Below, one piece after another: positions 24,165-36,150 of a stretch of 64,000 bases of DNA. The notes under the pieces are model-generated. The model was not told the origin of the DNA, did not search any database, and saw only the letters and a program-made list of their open reading frames with translations. Both the position numbers and the translations under genes were made by a program. Within the stretch, counting starts at the first letter, position 1. Each line of letters starts with the position of its first letter. The DNA comes from Cyrtodaria siliqua. Taxonomy: Eukaryota > Mollusca > Bivalvia > Adapedonta > Hiatellidae. The stretch is taken from contig JAWPHD010010986.1 in the NCBI GenBank assembly GCA_037043455.1, forward strand, positions 1 through 64,000, read 5' to 3'.

Positions 24165-26985
24165 GTATACAAGTGGTGCAGGAAATGTAACATTCACAGA
24201 AAACTGTCAATCAAAAACACGCATACAAAGTGGTGCAGGAAATGTAACATTCACAGAACACAGTCAAAAAAAAAGACGCAGGCAAAGTGGTCCAGGAAAT
24301 GTAAAATTCACAGAACACTGTCAACCATAAACACGCTTGCAAAGTGGTGCAGGAAATGTAACATTCACAGAACAAAGACTCTAAAAACAGGCATACAAAG
24401 AGGTGCAGAAAATATAACATTCACAGAACACCGTCAACCAAAAACACGTATACAAAGTGGTGCAGGATATATTACATTCACAGAACACAGTTAACCAAAA
24501 ACACACATGCAAAGTGGTGCAGGAAATGTAACATTCAGAGAACACAGTCAACCAAAACACGAATGCAAAGTGGTGCAGGAATTGTAGTATTTACAGAACG
24601 CAGTGGAGTAAAAACAGGCATGCAATGTGGTGCACGAAATATAACATTCACAGAACACAGTCAACGAAAAACACGCATTTAAGGTGGTGTAGGCAATGAA
24701 ACATTCATAGAACATAGTCAGCCAAAAGCACGTATACAAAGTGGTACAGGAAATGTAACATTAACGGAACAAAGTCAATCAACAACACGCATACAAAGTG
24801 GTGCAGTAAATATAAAATTCACAGAACACAGTCAACCAAAAACACGCATGTAAAGTGGTGCAGGAAATGTAACATTCACAGAACAATGCAACCAAAAACA
24901 GGAAATGTAACATTCACAGAACACAGTCAACCAAAAGCACGCATGCAAAGTGGTGCAGGAAATGTAACATTCACAGTCAACCAAAAACATGCATGCAAAG
25001 TGGTGCAGGAATTGTAACATTAACAGAACAAAGTCAATCAACAACACGCATACAAAGTGGTGCAGTAAATATAAAATTCAAAGAACACAGTCAACCAAAA
25101 ACACGCATGCAAAGTGGTGCAGGAAATGTAACATTCACAGAACAATGCAACCAAAAACAGGAAATGTAACATTCACAGAACACAGTCAACCAAAAGCACG
25201 CATGCAAAGTGGTGCAGGAAATGTAACAATCACAGTCAACCAAAAACATGCAGGCAAAGTGGTGCAGGAAATGCAGAATTCACAGAACAATGTCAACCAA
25301 AGACACGCTTGCAAAGTGGCGCAGGAAATGTAAAATTCACAGAACATAGTCAACGAAAAACACGTTTGCAAAGTTTTACAGGAAATGTAACATTCACAGA
25401 ACACAGCAACCAAAAACAGACATAGAAAGTATTGCATAAAATGTAACATTCACAGAACACCGTCAACCAAAAACACGCACACAAACTGGCGCAGGAAAAA
25501 TAACATTCAAAGAACACAATCAACCAAAAACACGCATGCAAAGTGATGTAGGAAATGAAACGTTCACAGAACATAGTCAACCGAAAACACGTGTACAAAA
25601 TGGTCCAGGAAATGTAACATTCACAGAACACAGTCAACCAAAACAAGAATATAAAGTGGTGCAGGAAATGTAACTTTCACAGAACACAATCAACCAAAAA
25701 CACGCATGCAACATAGTGCAGGATTGTAACATTAACAGAACACAGTCAATCAAAAACACGCATACAAAGTGGTGCAGTAAATGTAAAATTCACAGAACAC
25801 AGTCAACCAAAAACACGCAACCAAAGTGGTGCAGGAAATGTAACATTCACATAACAAAGCAACCAAAAACAGGAAATGTAACATTCACAGAACACAGTCA
25901 ACCAAAAGCACGTATGCAAAGTGGTGCAAAAAATGTAACATTTGCAGAATACTGTCAACCAATAACACGCAGGCAAAGTGGTGCAGGAAATGTAAAATTC
26001 ACAGAACAATATCAAACAAAAACACGCTTGCAAAGATGTGCAGGAAATGTAAAATTCACAGAACATAGTCAACCAAAAACACGTATGCAAAGTGGTACAT
26101 GAAATGTAATATTCACAGAACACAGCAACTAAAAGCAGGCATACAAAGTGGTGCAGAAAATGTAACATTCACAGAACACCGTCAACCAAAAACACGCATA
26201 CAAAATGGCGCAGGAAATATAACATTCACAGAACACAATCAACCAAAAACACAAATGCAAAGTGGTGCAGGAAATGTAACATTCACAGAACACAGTCAAC
26301 CAAAAACACGCATGCAAAGTGGTGCAGGAAATGTAACATTCACAGAATACCGTCAACCAAAAACAGGCATGCAAAGTGGTGCAGGAAATATAGCATTCAC
26401 AGAACACAGTCAACCAAAAACACGCATGCAAAATGGTGCAGGAAATGTAACATTCACAGAAAACAGTCAACCAAACACACGTATACAAAGTGGTGCAGGA
26501 AATGTAGCATTCACAGAACAAAGTAACCAAGAACTGGAAATGTAACATTCAGGAAACAAAGTCAACCAAAACACGCATACAAAGTGGGACAGGAAATGTA
26601 ACATTCACAGAAATCAGTCAACCGAAAACAAACATGCAAAGTGGTGCACGAAATGTAACATTCACAGAACACAGTCAACCGAAAACACGCATGCAAAGTA
26701 GTGCAGGAAATGTAACATTCACAGAACGCAGTCAATTAAAAACACGCATACAAAGTGGTGCAGGAAATGTAACATTCACAGAACACAGTCAACAAAATAC
26801 ACGCATGCAAATTGGTGCAGCAAATGTAACATTCCAAGAACACAGTCAACCAAAACACGCATACAAAGTGATGTAGGAAATTTAGGATTCACAGAACATA
26901 GTCAACCAAAATCACGCATTCAAAGTGGTGCAGGAAATGTAACATTCAGTGAACACAGTCAACCAAAAACACGTATACAAAGCAA
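24165..26985 (+). repeat. 57-bp satellite array (about 49 units)
   Basis: The consensus contains GGTGCAGGAAATGTAACATT, CACAGAACACAGTCAACC and AAAAACACGCATGCAAA. The unit length is 57 bp, a multiple of three, so open frames run along both strands as 19-residue repeats. These are not genes. Some units carry small deletions (for example 24,890-24,905 and 25,860-25,880), and a block of several units is itself repeated (24,780-24,990 and 25,015-25,250). Single related units occur at 17,878, 27,730 (inverted), 51,140 and 52,540, each beside a Penelope-like tail. Confidence 0.92.
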
Positions 26986-26999
26986 ACGACCATTACAAT

Positions 27000-27514
27000 G
27001 GAACATAAAAGCAAAGTATGCGACACCGCACACATAAATAGGAGTACATTTGTGTCATATAAAAAGTATTATTCTATTATAAGCAATGAAATAGTGTATT
27101 TTATCATTGAAATAAAAGCGTGGTTCCATACTGTGAAATATAAAGTTGTCACAGTACAACAAACACACACAATAAAACGATTCACAAACCGAACAAGATA
27201 TTCCTACGCAAATGTAAACATGTCAAGAGAAAGACACTGCGAATTGTACATTCTATTCAAACAATGATTTGAAATGGATTTTAAAAGTTAAAAGGAAATG
27301 ATTGCCGATATAAAGATATTAAAAAAATGTTCTATTTGGGTATAAATAAAACATCTTTGGACTATTTTTATAGTCGGCGAAAAATGTGTAAAGCGGCTTA
27401 GTTATCCGTTGTTGTTCTAACGTAGTTTCCCTGTATACTTGTTTGTAAAATCATAAAATAAAAAGAAAATTTGTTCTTTTGTCATGAATAACTTTAATAG
27501 TTCATGGCGTGGAT
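27000..27514. other. Stretch without a supported gene
   Basis: An 89-codon frame at 26,998-27,267 (+) begins inside unique DNA right after the satellite. It has no domain I recognise and no paralogue. The rest is AT-rich. Confidence 0.45.
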
Positions 27515-27815
27515 TTCTTTATTTGCAATGTCCCGTTTTATTGGGATGACAGTAGGTTAAGTGTGAGGTTTAGTGCACCCTAGAACCTGGTTTAAACCCC
27601 CAGCGGCCTTCTTTTGCCACTGACCGTTCCAAGGCGGTAGCCCTATTGTCACGCCTTTTGTGTTTGTTATGTTTTATTTGGCCTTTTGTTCATCTTTAAA
27701 TGTGTTCTTTCTTTGTTTCTGTGTGTGTTTGTGGTTGACTGTCGTCCTTGAATGATGCTCTTCCTGTTCGAATTTTATATCTTAACTTTTATATTTTCAC
27801 TCATGGTAAATATCC
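27515..27815 (+). repeat. Penelope-like element 3' tail (solo copy)
   Basis: CCCGTTTTATTGGGATG hairpin, GGTTTAAACCCCCAGCGGCC, ACCGTTCCAAGGCGGTAGCC, and a terminal segment (GTGGTTGACTGTCGTCCTTG) that is an inverted single unit of the 57-bp satellite. Confidence 0.7.
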
Positions 27816-28780
27816 TCTATTTATCGAGCTGTACATGCATCGTTTACAGAAATGACTTGCAATCAAGTAGTAGTATTTTTACTGGTCCCTTGGGACCAAC
27901 AATATTAATATAGGTGACTTTGAAGTAAAATACCGCTTAGCAGATCAAGGTTAGGATAATATAATTTTGTCCAATATAAATCATGTTTGCGTCATTGTTT
28001 ATTTTTATTTGGTTCTCGGAACTTGTTGATCTCAGATTTGAAAAGAATAAATGTAAATTTCCACAAATGTTTCTCTATGCAACTTGCTCAGTACAATAGC
28101 ATATACTATTAGAAAAACTGACATATAAAATTTACATTTTATATTTTATGTCAGGTAACAATAAAAAATGATATTCAAAATAAATAAATATATTATTTAA
28201 AATTAATTATATATTGCAAATATCTGGCCACCCGAGCTGACTGAACGTTTGACCTTTTTCTCCCGCCATATTCTTGAACACTATTAGTCTTAAATGCTTG
28301 GGTATTTCTGAGTCTTTGTTTAAACACTGTTACGTTTTTAATAAACCGCCAAATTGCAATGCTACGTTACGGACAGGAACCGCCGTACCGTAATACATAT
28401 CTTGTCGGATACACGCGGTTGGCATTACGTTATACTCTATTGATGGTGTATAACATAATGTCACACGTGGTTATCCGACATTGAATGCATGTATGTCCCG
28501 ACAATTGGAATAATACCGTCATTCAGTACTTACAGTGTGTATAAAGTATATAAATTATATTTATCTAGATTGTCTTGATAGTTGCTGCATCTGTTAAATC
28601 ATGTTACGCAGTAAGTGCTTTCCTTTTATACCTTGCGTCCTTTACGTATTGTTCTGTGAGACAGCTCTTTTAACAATAAAATGTGTCAAAGGGTTGTAGA
28701 AAATCAATCAATTCTATAAAAATACGAGATACAATAACACAGACTTTGGATACGGGCCTCCTTTTGTTGGCCAGGATATA
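27816..28780. other. Stretch without a supported gene
   Basis: AT-rich DNA with a locally CG-richer 28,230-28,520. No frame, RNA gene or repeat that I can support. Confidence 0.5.
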
Positions 28781-28786
28781 ATCATC

Positions 28787-30321
28787 ATATTCGTACTAAT
28801 GTGCCGTTATTAGCATGTTTTATCGTTGATCAATATTTAAGTACGGGAGTGAATTAATATAAAGCCAAGTATAGCTTTTTAAAAGCGTTATTTCCCAAGC
28901 GCATCCATGCAATTTAGATTATTTGATTATTACAGATATCACAGTATTAACAGCCATTAAATGTGTACATAGCTGATTGATAATCAAACAATTGTTGATA
29001 TAGGTAAACTGAAACACTAACGGAGAACAATACTGTAATAACTGAAACAGCTGAAACTGATTTATTATGCAGAATGTTAAGTACTTTAAGAGTGCGGGCA
29101 TTTGATGAGAAGAAAATAATAAAAAATAAATAATTAGGGAACATACTGAAAGCATATATAGGAGAGATACCATCATTCATTGCCGTAGTTTAGCTTAGAC
29201 AGTCTGAAGTAAGCATGCACTACTCTTGCTTTAGGATAAGATAGGAAACAAGTATAGCATTATACAATTATTTGTTTGCAGGTAAGTAAACTGGTATTGT
29301 AAGTAATTGTTTTTGGGGGGAAACGATGAAGTTTATATTTTGTCTTTTAAATAAATATGTAAATCATTTTATATATTATATATTCTGTGATGAATAATAG
29401 AAATTTCCATTTGAGAAAATCGATAACATATCCCTTCCTCTACTGTGCTATGTCGCCTAGTGTGCAAGATAGCACAGTAGACAAATGTTATGAACTAAAA
29501 GATAGACGTCACGATATTACGTCACGAATTGACGTCATGATATTACTCCGCGCTGTCGCCAAAGGAGTGACAGAAGCAAGAATACTTGTGTCAAAAGACG
29601 ATTGGAAAGAAATTCATCAGAGAATATATATATTGTATAGTTTAATTAACATTTTTGTCGTGATACGGAAAATAATTCACTCGTGAGAAATATTCTTGCG
29701 ATATAGAAACTCGTGCGAAAACTCGGGAATCATTTCCCGTATCACTTCAACAATGTTAATTAAACTCTGTTTACAGACTAGAGGCTATCTGAGAAAGTAA
29801 TTATTTTCAATCCAAATACAAATATAAACCATCATAATGGATTTCGGTTTCGTATAAAATATGCACATGCATTCAATTGAACCGCATGTTCTCTTCGGTA
29901 CTAAATATTGTTTATGAAATTGTTTGAAAATCTCACAGAATCGGCGGTGTTTTGTTGGAAATGGAAAGTTTTGGAAAATCGGCCAAATATTTGTATTAAG
30001 GAAAATCAGAAAAAAGTATTTGTTATAAGGTAATTATATTTATGTTTAGTCAGGACAATATTCTGTGACTCAGGTTATTAAATGTGCCAACATCAATCAG
30101 TATAAGGCCTAGTTTTGAACCTTTTTCTGTTAGTAGCGTACGTTAAAGATAATGTTATACATATACTATGGCACGGCATTTGTTCACAATATCAAAAAAG
30201 CTGTTTTTCATTCTCAGTTCGAGGATTATCGAGCGATAATGAGGGTTTATCGAGGCTTTATATACATTATTTTCAAACAAAATCCGGTTTCAGATTATAT
30301 CATATTCGTGCTAATGTGCCG
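28787..30321 (+). repeat. Tandemly duplicated unit, copy 1 (unoccupied)
   Basis: From about 28,946 it matches 33,075-33,967 followed by 50,033-50,540. The Polinton target sequence is intact here: GAGAAAGTAATTATTTTCAATCC near 29,790 has a single ATTATT. The unit contains an open frame of 99 codons (29,387-29,686, +), repeated at 33,515-33,814 with scattered changes. It shows no domain I recognise and overlaps hairpins, so it is more likely part of a non-coding repeat. Confidence 0.85.
29506..29537. promoter_or_regulatory. Cluster of CRE/ATF-type sites
   Basis: One full TGACGTCA (29,530-29,537) and two ACGTCA half sites lie within 32 bp. The cluster is conserved at 33,634-33,665, which has two full sites. 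Function is not shown. Confidence 0.4.
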
Positions 30322-30325
30322 TTAA

Positions 30326-33074
30326 TAGACCTGTACAACTAACTACGGTAACGATTACGGTAAGGATTACGATAAGGAATACCGACTAAAACAGAGGGGT
30401 TTTCTCAACAGGCAATACGCCTTGAATGCTCGACCAACCGTTTGCGCAGCACTATATATAGGCCAATGAAAGTTATTATTGACTGTGCATGAACTTGTAG
30501 GGAAAAGTGGGTGGTCTGCCATTACTATAAAAAATCGACCGTCATATATAGCCTAAAATGTGCTGAATATAACGTACACCACAATTCAACCAAACAACCA
30601 ACCATCATTATTTTAGAATTTACTAAACTAGTTGGCATACATGATATGATGAGATGGTTTGCAGAGCAATATATCTCCTTTTTACAAGCGACCAGTTATT
30701 CGCCAAGCTTCCTTTTCTAAGCCTCACCTAATAAAGTTGATATTCGCTTCATACCACCTTTGCAAACTGCTTTAATAAACTTTTTTTTTGCATTTTCTTG
30801 ATACTTTCCTTTGAAATAATATAGTGTTTAATCTCGAATATACTTCTTTTTTTTTCAAGTAGGATGCACTATTTACGCTCGGCTGCGCACGCATAGAAAG
30901 TGGCTATTCCACTTCAAGGAGGTGAACGGACTGTACGCACTGCGCATGCAGATACTGCGCTTGCATCCGGTGTGTCTTCAGGTATTAAACCACTAATTAT
31001 TTTCCCCATAGACACCAATGTTAAAGTGTCACATATTAATGATTTGCTTCAAATTCAACGCAAGTATGGATAATGCAGCAGTGTAATGTTCATATAGAAA
31101 ACTAATTTTCCACTTGAAAAATCACCAGAAAATGGGATCACAAGACATGTAAGAAAGTTCTTGTTTGTTTACTAGGGTACAGCTGTTCATTTATTGACTG
31201 TTTTCATTGCTCACAACGTGTAAGCATAGAGTCGAAATTTCGAAGATGTTCATCAGTGAAACAGTTAAACTTAATAATACGCTTCTTATACATACAACCA
31301 CGAAATCGAATAGAAATGGGCAGTTTTCCCCTACTTGTAATGCCCATTTTCATCACAAAAGGGGGGATTACGTTTAATTTATTTAAACCTATGGTAGTAC
31401 TGAAAACTCAAATTGTACTACCTTTTATTTCAATATCTGACTTTTAATATAAAACCCTGTGGGATTTTGAACATCTAAAATATCGTGCAGCGCGTGCGCT
31501 TATCGCCTTGAATGCACACTAGAACAATCAAATTTATCAGTTAACCCTAACATCAAAATGGATGAGGCCGCCACTATTGAAAGTTAGGTTTTTCTTTTAC
31601 AATGTATGTAATACATGAGTGCTCATTTATTAAAGATTTTTTTCGCATTTTTTTCGACGTTTATGCGGTTTTAAACGTCGGTAGTAAATGGGGTAATCCA
31701 TTTATGGTAAATTTACCATTGATTACCGGCGTTTAAAACCACATAAACGCCGGAAAAAACACGCTCTCGCGAGTTTTTCCAATTAATATTAGCAAAACCG
31801 AATAAAGAGTGAAAGGAAAAGGAATTACATCTTGTATTTACATCATTTTCCCCTCGTTATAATAGTATCAGCAACAATTCTAATGGTAACAAAAATGGAA
31901 AAGAGAAACCACTACTGTCAGTGTCTTTTCATGCAGTGGAATATCCATTATCTCTGTTAATGTTTACCACCACTAATTACATGTAAACCTCCGAGGTGTA
32001 GTCGAATGAAGTTCCTATAATAAAAAGTAATCCCCCCTTTTGTGATGAAAATGGGCATTACAAGTAGGGGAAAACTGCCCATTTCTATTCGATTTCGTGG
32101 TTGTATGTATAGGAAGCGTATTATTAAGTTTAACTGGATCACTGATGAACATCTTCGAAATTTTGACTCTATGCTTACACGTTGTGAGCAATGAAAACAG
32201 TCAATAAATGAACAGCTGTACCCTAGTAAACAAACAAGAACTTTCTTACATGTCTTGTGATCCCATTTTCTGGTGATTTTTCAAGTGGAAAATTAGTTTT
32301 CTATATGAACATTACACTGCTGCATTATCCATACTTGTGTTGAATTTGAAGCAAATCATTAATATGTGACACTTTAACATTGGTGTCTATGGGGAAAATA
32401 ATTAGTGGTTTAATACCTGAAGACACACCGGATGCAAGCGCAGTATCTGCATGCGCAGTGCGTACAGTCCGTTCACCTTTTTGAAGCGGAATAGCCACTT
32501 TCTATGCGTGCGCAGCCGAGCGTAAATAGTCCATCCTACTTGAAAAAAGAAGAAGAAGTATATTCGAGATTAAGCACTATATTGTTTTAAAGGAAAGTAC
32601 CAAGAAAATACAAAAAAAAGTTAATTAAAGCAGTTTGCAAATATGGTATGAAGCGAATATCAACTTTATTAGGTGAGGCTTAGAAAAGGAAGCGTGGCGA
32701 ATAACTGGTCGCTTGTAAAAAGGAGATATATTGCTCTGCAAACCATCTCATCATATCATGTATGCCAACTAGTTTAGTAAATTCTAGAATAATGATGGTT
32801 GGTTGTTTGGTTGAATTGTGGTGTACGTTATATTCAGCACATTTTAGGCTATATATGACGGTCGATTTTTTATAGTAATGGCAGACCACCCACTTTTCCC
32901 TACAAGTTCATGCACAGTCAATAATAACTTTCATTGGCCTATATATAGTGCTGCGCAAACGGTTGGTCGAGCATTCAAGGCGTACTGCCTGTTGAGAAAA
33001 CCCCTCTGTTTTAGTCGGTATTCCTTATCGTAATCCTTACCGTAATCGTTACCGTAGTTAGTTGTACAGGTCTA
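30326..33074. mobile_element. Foldback element with ~1.05-kb inverted arms and TTAA flanks
   Basis: The arms (30,322-31,371 and 32,027-33,078) are nearly identical inverted copies, both ending TAGACCTGTACAACTAAC at the outer edge. Both are bordered by TTAA (30,322-30,325; 33,075-33,078), the target of piggyBac-like elements. The 655-bp centre holds a nested palindrome. Mirror frames of 69 codons (30,511-30,720 + and 32,680-32,889 -) come from the arms. I see no transposase, so it would be non-autonomous. Confidence 0.8.
31655..31753. repeat. Nested palindrome in the foldback centre
   Basis: Two arms CGACGTTTATGCGGTTTTAA... and the mirror ...TTAAAACCACATAAACGCCGG pair with each other. Each arm also has its own internal palindrome (CGACGTTTA/TAAACGTCG). 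It is related to the block at 21,120-21,300. Confidence 0.7.
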
Positions 33075-33967
33075 TTAACAGCCATTAAATGTGGACCTAG
33101 CTGATTGATAATCAAACAATTGTTGATATAGGTTAACTGATACACTAACGGAGAACAATATTATAATAATTGAAACAGCTGAAACTGATTTATTATGCAG
33201 AATGTTAAGTTCTTTAAGAGTGTGGGCATTTGATGAGAAGAAAATAATAAAAAATAAATAATTAGGGAACAGACTGAAAGCATATATAGGAGAGATACCA
33301 TCATTCATTGCCGTAGTTTAGCTTAGACAGTCTGAAGTAAGCATGCACTACTCTTGCTTTAGGATATGCTAGGAAACAAGTATAGCATTATACAATTATT
33401 TGTTTGTAGGTAAAAAAACTGGTATTGTAAGTAATTGTTTTTTGGGGGAAACGATGAAGTTTATATTTTGTCTTTAAAATAAATATGTAAATAATTTTAA
33501 ATATTATATATTCTGTGATGAATTATAGAAATTTCCATTTGAGAAAATCGATAACATATCCCTTCCTCTACTGTGCTATCTCGCCTAATGTGCAAGATAG
33601 CACAGTAGACAAATGTTATGAACTAAAAGATAGACGTCACGATATGACGTCACGAATTGACGTCATGATATTACTCCGCGCTGTCGCCAAAGAAGTGACA
33701 GAAGAAGGAATACTTGTGTCAAAAGACGATTGGAAAGAAATTCATCACAGAATATATATATTATATAGTTTAATTAACATTTTTGTCGTGATACGGAAAC
33801 TAATTCACTCGTGAGAAATATTCTTGCGATATAGAAACTCGTGCGAAAACGCACTCGTTTCTATATCGCAAGAATCTTTCTCACTCGGGAATTATTTCCC
33901 GTATCACTTCAACAATGTTAATTAAACTCTGTTTGCAGACTAGAGGCTATTTGAGAAAGTAATTATT
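33075..33967 (+). repeat. Tandemly duplicated unit, copy 2, left part
   Basis: It matches 28,946-29,797, including the 99-codon frame (33,515-33,814) and the hairpin CTACTGTGCTATCT/AGATAGCACAGTAG. It carries a 34-bp segment absent from copy 1 near 33,860. It ends in the target duplication ATTATT at 33,962-33,967. Confidence 0.85.
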
Positions 33968-34317
33968 AGTAGTATAGAAAGTAGGGTTATAGGCGCAGTT
34001 TCCCCATCGCGGGGAACGATAACAACTAATGAAATATGTTAGGGGGGACTCAGGCTTAACTCTCATTTGCACCAAGATCTAAATGTAAGCCACGTCTAAA
34101 TCAACACCAACATATTTCATTAGTTTTCTCAAGCACCCCGCGCTTGAAAAGTCCGCTGATACCCTCACTATCTATACTACTAATCAATCCGGTTTTCTAT
34201 TTTAATAATATAAAATTTGCAACTCATTAACATAACATTTGCAACTCGTTAAGCAAAGTCAGACGGAACCGGGCAGTAGTCTTCATCATCGTTCTGCATA
34301 GTACAAGATATTATTTA
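33968..34317 (+). repeat. Polinton left terminal inverted repeat
   Basis: 350 bp, inverse of 49,683-50,032 with a few substitutions and small indels. Its inner edge meets the stop codon of the integrase. It contains an inverted copy of the 3' end of the coiled-coil gene at 49,290. Confidence 0.9.
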
Positions 34318-35249
34318 ATATTTTCAATATCCTTGAACGGAACCCAACTATTGAAATCCTCATTGTAACCCTTCAATGTAATCAACGCTTTTTTCTTTTT
34401 GTAATCACGTCGTATTACTTTTTCAATCCTGAATATTTTTTGCTTTGCTTTTATCATTTCTAATTCATAAAAGCTTCCGTCAATGTTTTCCTTGTTTAAA
34501 TATTTTATTTTGTATGTCACAGGATTTGTGTTTTGAATTTTATTAACAACAAATATTTCTTCATTCCAATTTGGGGTATAACATTTCTCAAATGTTCATT
34601 TATATTTGCTGATTCTAATATTATCACCTATTTTAAACTTTGGTTTAATTTGATTACTTCTCATTTTTCCATACAAGTTGAAATATAAAGTTCCTTTAAT
34701 TTTCTCATCACTAGCCTCAATCGGCGCCATTTTAATACTCCGATGTTTTGCATTATTATACTTATCAACCATCATCTGTAGCACATCTAAATATGTGTTT
34801 GTATTGTTTGCTGTGAAATATTTCCACATCCTCTCTTTTAATGTTCTGTTAAATCATTCAATTACTACAGCTTTTCCGAAATTAAAAGTGTGATACATTT
34901 TGATATTATTATCATCAAGAAATTGCTTAAACGTCTTGTTGTAAAATTCCACACCTTGATCATCCCACAACAATTTACACTGTCTTCCTGTACTGATTAT
35001 ATGTTTGAACGCTTTGGTAATTTCTAAACCAGTTTTATTTGGAACGGGTACAACCCAAGCAAATTTACTAAATAAATCAATAACAGTAAGCAAGTATTTA
35101 GTACTTTTATTATACTTTGAAAACGATTGCATGTCAACCAAGTCAGCAGACCATCTTTTATCAATTTCAGTAACAATCACACGGCGTTGAGTGAACTTTC
35201 TGCGTATAGGCTTATGAAGTTCATCTGCTAACTTGTCAGTCCATTTCAA
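34311..35249 (-). pseudogene. Polinton integrase with chromodomain, two nonsense codons
   Basis: This is a DDE retroviral-type integrase. WSADLVD and LLWDDQG provide the Asp residues, and VVIE the Glu, about 34 residues after the second. A C-terminal chromo-like segment (KKKKALITLKGYNEDFNSWVP) follows. One frame runs the whole length, broken only by TGA at 34,854-34,856 (right after the catalytic Glu, where the copy at 13,140 has an Arg CGA codon) and at 34,596-34,598 (Arg AGA in the other copy). The codon at 35,247-35,249 is TTG, not ATG. The frame is open further upstream inside the PLA2-like gene, so the true start is unclear. The N-terminal zinc domain is not visible. Confidence 0.85.
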
Positions 35250-35641
35250 CGCCTTTTCTCGTTTTTTGGCTCTCCAAGTCCTAGTTTATATTTTCCACTA
35301 ATTACAGGCTTGACTATCATATTCTTAGCAATCTTTTCTCCAATAGTTTTAGACTTACTAGATTTCAAACCAGTAAGCATCTTTTTATCACACATCAATT
35401 TATTACTAGGATTTTCATCATAACAAATATCATGATCTTTGCAAACAGCATCTAATTCATTTGAAGGTTCTCCACTATCAAGCGGATTACCGGGACCGCA
35501 ATATTTATAACCAGGAAGTGTTAGCCCTTTTTCGGGTTGCAAAGGGAGCAAAGCTTTATGAATATCAATATTTCCACCTTCTATGTGTTTCACAAACTTT
35601 GTTTTAGTAATACCGCAAGATGCACAAGTTGCTCTTAACAT
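35246..35641 (-). CDS. PLA2-like domain protein of the Polinton
   Basis: An intact 131-residue frame starting at ATG. A CxxC-type N-terminus (CASCG) is followed by [10 protein letters not shown], matching the calcium-loop pattern of phospholipase A2 domains, then the catalytic-dyad-type motif DHDICYDE. The arrangement resembles the parvovirus-type VP1 PLA2, where the domain helps the particle cross endosomal membranes; it is also reported in adintovirus-like elements. Here that role is inferred. It precedes the integrase, whose frame overlaps its 3' end. It is one of the few unbroken genes in this element. Confidence 0.65.
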   Translation of the reverse strand: MLRATCASCGITKTKFVKHIEGGNIDIHKALLPLQPEKGLTLPGYKYCGPGNPLDSGEPSNELDAVCKDHDICYDENPSNKLMCDKKMLTGLKSSKSKTIGEKIAKNMIVKPVISGKYKLGLGEPKNEKRR

Positions 35642-35754
35642 TTTTCTACATACTTAGGATCAACATTTTCAGTAACCATTTTTTTTATACTGTTAACTCA
35701 TATATAATATGATTAGATTAAACTTAATTTACAAAATATGATTTTATAATGTTT

Positions 35755-36150
35755 TCATTTTCTGTTAGTTTGTATGGTTTTAATAATTTGTAAAGAATAT
35801 CGTACACATAATATCCTTCTTGCAACTTTTTGGCAAAGTACAAACAGAAATATCAGGACACTTGTTTTATCTTGATATTGAATGGTGTTGTATTTTATAT
35901 CAGGTACGTCAGTTAAAACTTCTTTTGGTGGGCTCAAGCCAAACTTATCGAAGTAATAATTATCATAGTAACAAGTCCAGTGTGTACCAGGTCCGATATA
36001 ATCATCAAGATTAATAATACCACATTCTTGTTTATTTTGTTTTGTTGGTAATTTGTTCTTGCTAAATACTCCCCTGAATATTTGTATACCTAGCTGCTTG
36101 ACCCATTTTATTATATCTAAGTTAGAGATAGGTTTATTTTCAAAATTTAA
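35755..36150 (-). pseudogene. Adenain-like cysteine protease of the Polinton, broken
   Basis: The gene follows the minor-capsid-like gene. It begins with SNLDIIKWVKQLGIQIFRG, then NKQECGI, then DDYIGPGTHW holding the catalytic His, then YYFDKFG. Near 35,865 a frameshift falls at the expected position of the catalytic Cys, and the frame after it continues with a family-like C-terminus to about 35,755. The family processes capsid proteins during assembly. This copy cannot make an active enzyme. Confidence 0.65.

Noticed and set aside
24211..26876. Many open frames with 19-residue repeats on both strands
   Set aside because: They follow from a 57-bp tandem repeat, a multiple of three. Units vary freely and there is no start or regulatory context.
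24165..26985. CRISPR-like appearance
   Set aside because: Units are contiguous and diverged along their whole length with no unique spacers, and the window is eukaryotic.
34596..34856. Integrase TGA codons as selenocysteine
   Set aside because: They replace Arg codons (CGA and AGA in the other copy), not Cys, and no SECIS-like stem was seen nearby. Ordinary nonsense mutations fit.
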